Origin: Paenibacillus methanolicus
Lineage (GTDB): Bacteria; Bacillota; Bacilli; Paenibacillales; Paenibacillaceae
Assembly (NCBI RefSeq): GCF_008124765.1
Contig: NZ_VNHS01000002.1
Span: 496,001-560,000 of the forward strand
DNA length: 64,000 nt
Direction of reading: 5' to 3'
Below are positions 61,316 through 64,000 of this stretch, one piece after another. Under the pieces are notes generated by a model. That model was not told the origin of the DNA, made no database searches, and saw nothing but the letters and a program-made list of their open reading frames with translations. The position numbers and the translations under genes are program-made. Each line of letters begins with the position of its first letter. The stretch's first letter is position 1.

Positions 61316-63544
61316 CTACCTACCGCTCTCCGCTTTTGCCTCCGAAGCATCTTCGGGTGCTTCTTCTCCCGCTTCTCCGCTCTGGTCGCCTTCCGCGGAT
61401 TCTTCCGTATCCGGCGGTGCCAGCGTTAATTTGAGAACCCGCTTCCCGTTCAACTTCGCCAGCGTCTGGTCGGTCACGAATCCTTGGCCCTCCGCGACGG
61501 CCTGAATGCCGAGCAGCGAACAGATCTCGAGCGCTTCGCGCAAGGAACTGCCCCTCATATTCGGAACCGCCAACTCGGAACGTTCTTCCGTCAGCAAGTA
61601 TACCGTCTGATTGAGCGTGAGCTTCGTGCCCGAGGCCGGGATTTGCTGCTTGACGGTTTTGCCTTTGCCGACAATCTCGGCTTTCAGCGCTCTTGAATCC
61701 AGCTTCGACTTCGCCTGTTCCAGCGAACTGCCGTTCAAGTCGGGCACGCTGACCATCGGGTCCTTCTGGTTTGCGCCGGTCTCCTCGTCCGTATCGGGCA
61801 GCTTTGGGGCCACGCCCATATGGCGAAGGCTGTTCTGCACGATGTTCTTAAACACGGGCGCTGCGACCGCGCCGCCGCCTAATTCCTTGTCGTTCGGGCT
61901 GTCCACGACGACGTAGACGATGATCTTCGGATTGTCCGCCGGCGCGTAGCCGATGAAGGACACGACGAATTCGTCTTCGGAATATTTGCCGTTCACGACC
62001 TTCTGCGCCGTACCGGTTTTGCCCGCCACCCGATAGCCAGGAATATAGGCGTTCTTGCCGGTACCGTCGGAGACGACCTGTTCCAAATACTCGCTGACCT
62101 TCTTCGAAGCTTCTTTGGAGATGACCTGGCGGATCACTTTCGGCTCTTTGACGACCGTCTTGTTCGTCGCCGGATCTTCGATTTCCTTCACGATATGAGG
62201 CTCGAGCAGACGCCCGCCGTTAGCCGCCGCCGCGATCGCGGCCACCTGCTGTATCGGGCTGACGGCGACGTTCTGTCCGAACGTTACGGTCGCCACGTCG
62301 CGCGGGATGTTGCGGTCGATGGAGACGTCCCCTTTAATCTCGCCCGGCAGCTCGATGCCGGTCTTGACGCCGAAGCCGAAGTCCTGGATATACTGCAGCA
62401 GTTTGTCGGTCTTCAGCATCTCATAGCCAAGCTTGACGAACGCAACGTTGGAGGACTTCTTCAAGCCTTCCAAATAGGAAATTTCGCCCCAGCCTCCGCG
62501 CTTAATATCGTTAATAATTTTACCGCTGACCTTGATCGAACCTGACATGTATTCGGCGTTCGGATTGAAGTAACCTTCCTCTACCGCGCCGGACAGCGTG
62601 ACGATCTTGAACGTCGATCCCGGCTCGTATTGGGACTGCACGATAGGGTTGAAAAAGCCGGCCTGCGACGACTTCCAATATTCGTTCGGGTTGTAGCTCG
62701 GCAAATTCGCCATGCCCAAAATTTCCATCGTCTGCGGATCGGCCGCGATGGCCGATATGCTGTGCGGCTGGTATTTGTCGTATACTTCTTGGATCGCTTC
62801 CTCCACATAATGCTGAATGTCGGCATCGATCGTCAGCTTCACGTTGCTGCCGTCCTTCGACGGTACGAACTCGACGGTGCCGTCCTCGAGAATGATGCCG
62901 TTGCCGTCACGCTCGTATTTGATCTTGCCTTCCGTGCCGCTTAATTCTTTGTTCAAATATGACTCGATGCCGCCAACCGCCTTGCCGTCCTTGTTGATAT
63001 AGCCGAGCACGTGCGCGGCCGACGTGTCTTTCGGATAATAGCGCTTCGTCTCCGGCAGCAAATAAATGCCGACGTCGTTCGCTTTCGGCTTCATTTTCTT
63101 CAGCTCTTCGGTCAAGGCTACGACCCGATCATGGGTGGCCTTGTCGATCTTGAACCCTTCCGGCCGAACCTCGCGCTGGGTAAAATATTCGCCGTCTTCC
63201 TTCTTGGCCGCAATAATCTCGCGCAGCTCCGATTCCGGCTTGCCCAGAATCAAATGGAGCTTGCTGACCACGAAATCCTCGGTGCCAAGCTTATGTATGA
63301 CCTCCGGGTTGACCGCCACGATATAAGCGGCCGAATCCATGGCCAATACGGTGCCGTCGCGGTCGGTGATCGTGCCGCGCACCGCCTTGAGCGTCTGCGA
63401 GCTCGACCATACTTGGCGCGCCTTGTCGGACCAGAAGTCGGCTTCGACCACTTGCACCCAGTAGATCTTCGAGAACAGGACAGCAAAAAGGAGGGTAATT
63501 ACCCCTCCGACCAATAACGTCCGTAATTTGATTCGCTTTGTCAT
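61316..63544 (-). CDS. pbpB: Class B penicillin-binding protein 2B (septal transpeptidase)
   Basis: A 742-residue protein with an N-terminal anchor (LLVGGVITLLFAVLFSKIYWVQV), a pedestal domain, and the transpeptidase motifs STFK (S310), SSN (in LKKSSNVAF) and KTGTAQ. Two PASTA domains follow (about 585-650 and 650-710), then an acidic, low-complexity tail rich in Glu, Ala and Ser that is probably disordered outside the membrane. It is the essential septum cross-linker that pairs with FtsW. Confidence 0.95.
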   Translation of the reverse strand: MTKRIKLRTLLVGGVITLLFAVLFSKIYWVQVVEADFWSDKARQVWSSSQTLKAVRGTITDRDGTVLAMDSAAYIVAVNPEVIHKLGTEDFVVSKLHLILGKPESELREIIAAKKEDGEYFTQREVRPEGFKIDKATHDRVVALTEELKKMKPKANDVGIYLLPETKRYYPKDTSAAHVLGYINKDGKAVGGIESYLNKELSGTEGKIKYERDGNGIILEDGTVEFVPSKDGSNVKLTIDADIQHYVEEAIQEVYDKYQPHSISAIAADPQTMEILGMANLPSYNPNEYWKSSQAGFFNPIVQSQYEPGSTFKIVTLSGAVEEGYFNPNAEYMSGSIKVSGKIINDIKRGGWGEISYLEGLKKSSNVAFVKLGYEMLKTDKLLQYIQDFGFGVKTGIELPGEIKGDVSIDRNIPRDVATVTFGQNVAVSPIQQVAAIAAAANGGRLLEPHIVKEIEDPATNKTVVKEPKVIRQVISKEASKKVSEYLEQVVSDGTGKNAYIPGYRVAGKTGTAQKVVNGKYSEDEFVVSFIGYAPADNPKIIVYVVVDSPNDKELGGGAVAAPVFKNIVQNSLRHMGVAPKLPDTDEETGANQKDPMVSVPDLNGSSLEQAKSKLDSRALKAEIVGKGKTVKQQIPASGTKLTLNQTVYLLTEERSELAVPNMRGSSLREALEICSLLGIQAVAEGQGFVTDQTLAKLNGKRVLKLTLAPPDTEESAEGDQSGEAGEEAPEDASEAKAESGR

Positions 63545-63552
63545 AAGCTCAC

Positions 63553-63942
63553 CTATTCTTTCGTTCCGGCTGCCGAGTTGTCCACGATAATGTCATTGCC
63601 GGGCGATGGAATCATGCCTTGCTCCTTGGCCTTCTGGGCGATTCTCTCCGGACTGCTCTCGGTCTCGACGACTTTGCGCAGCTCGCCGATTTCCACTTCG
63701 AGCTTGCCAAGCGCCCTCGTCGCTTCCTTAGCCTTGTAGTTCATCGCATAGATTTGATTATACCGGTAATTAATAAAAGCTAGCGTAGAGAAGACAAGCA
63801 CGATCGTCATGAGGATGATCAGCTTGTCCCGCGTTGGCAACGGCTTGCGCTTCGTGACTTTCGTCTTCTTCTCCCGGTAAGACGGCAGCTGCTCCGGTTT
63901 GCGTTTGGGCTGAAGCGCCAGGTTGCCATTCGTATAAGCCAA
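63553..63942 (-). CDS. ftsL: Cell division protein FtsL
   Basis: A 129-residue bitopic protein: a basic cytoplasmic tail (KRKPEQLPSYREKKTKVTKRK), one helix (LIILMTIVLVFSTLAFI, about 41-57) and an external coiled coil with leucine heptads (ATRALGKLEVEIGELRKVVE). The TTG at 63942 follows AGGAGGGG by eight bases. It belongs to the DivIB-DivIC-FtsL complex. rsmH would be expected next, beyond the window edge; the last 58 bases show no recognisable part of it. Confidence 0.9.
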   Translation of the reverse strand: MAYTNGNLALQPKRKPEQLPSYREKKTKVTKRKPLPTRDKLIILMTIVLVFSTLAFINYRYNQIYAMNYKAKEATRALGKLEVEIGELRKVVETESSPERIAQKAKEQGMIPSPGNDIIVDNSAAGTKE

Positions 63943-64000
63943 TTCGTGTCCCCTCCTAAATTAAGCTTTAATGGTTGATTCATAGTATGGTTAAAATAAG

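Overview
The window looks like a chromosomal segment of an endospore-forming, moderately high-GC Firmicute, most likely Paenibacillaceae (Paenibacillus or Cohnella type). The reasons are the spoIIGA-sigE-sigG block, spoVD and spoVE inside the division and cell-wall cluster, a PyrR-controlled pyr operon, an isoleucine T-box, sigma-A type promoters, strong AGGAGG ribosome sites and many TTG starts. This is inferred from gene content and order; no database search was possible.

Positions 1-12,400 are a patchwork of small transcription units: two MFS transporters in tandem (the first cut by the window edge), an arginine-decarboxylase-like SpeA, several small uncharacterised proteins, a metallo-beta-lactamase-fold hydrolase, a tandem pair of tRNA-Val genes, an S-layer-homology protein and uracil-DNA glycosylase. 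Two intergenic regions carry a 102-bp twin-hairpin repeat. From 12,400 to 12,970 there is a minus-strand tRNA operon (fMet, CAU-anticodon, Leu) and a 55-residue ORF.

Positions 13,267-20,472 hold a minus-strand operon for a MacAB-like export machine: ABC ATPase, lipoprotein adaptor, a large FtsX-type permease with a glycine-rich insert, a second ABC ATPase with an AbrB-like C-terminal domain, and a solute-binding lipoprotein gene interrupted by one in-frame stop codon. A methyl-accepting chemotaxis protein follows upstream.

From 22,600 to the end nearly everything is on the minus strand and follows the classical Bacillus order in mirror image. In transcription order it runs ftsL-pbpB-spoVD-murE-murF-mraY-murD-spoVE-murG-murB-murA-divIB-ftsA-ftsZ, spoIIGA-sigE-sigG, ylmC-ylmD-ylmE-sepF-ylmG-ylmH-divIVA, ileS behind a T-box, a DUF5665-like gene, an inverted ylyA/yteA-type gene, lspA-rluD, then pyrR-pyrB-pyrC-carA-carB-pyrF-pyrE. 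These genes build septal and spore peptidoglycan, assemble the Z ring, switch on mother-cell and forespore transcription, and make UMP. Absent compared with B. subtilis are pyrP, pyrK, pyrD, bpr and ylmA; murF and murA are included in the division cluster.

The points most worth a second look are the covarying hairpin repeats, the export operon with its ATPase-AbrB fusion and broken binding protein, the intrinsic terminator between carB and pyrF, the eukaryote/Thermus-like IleRS, and the divergent MurG signature residues.
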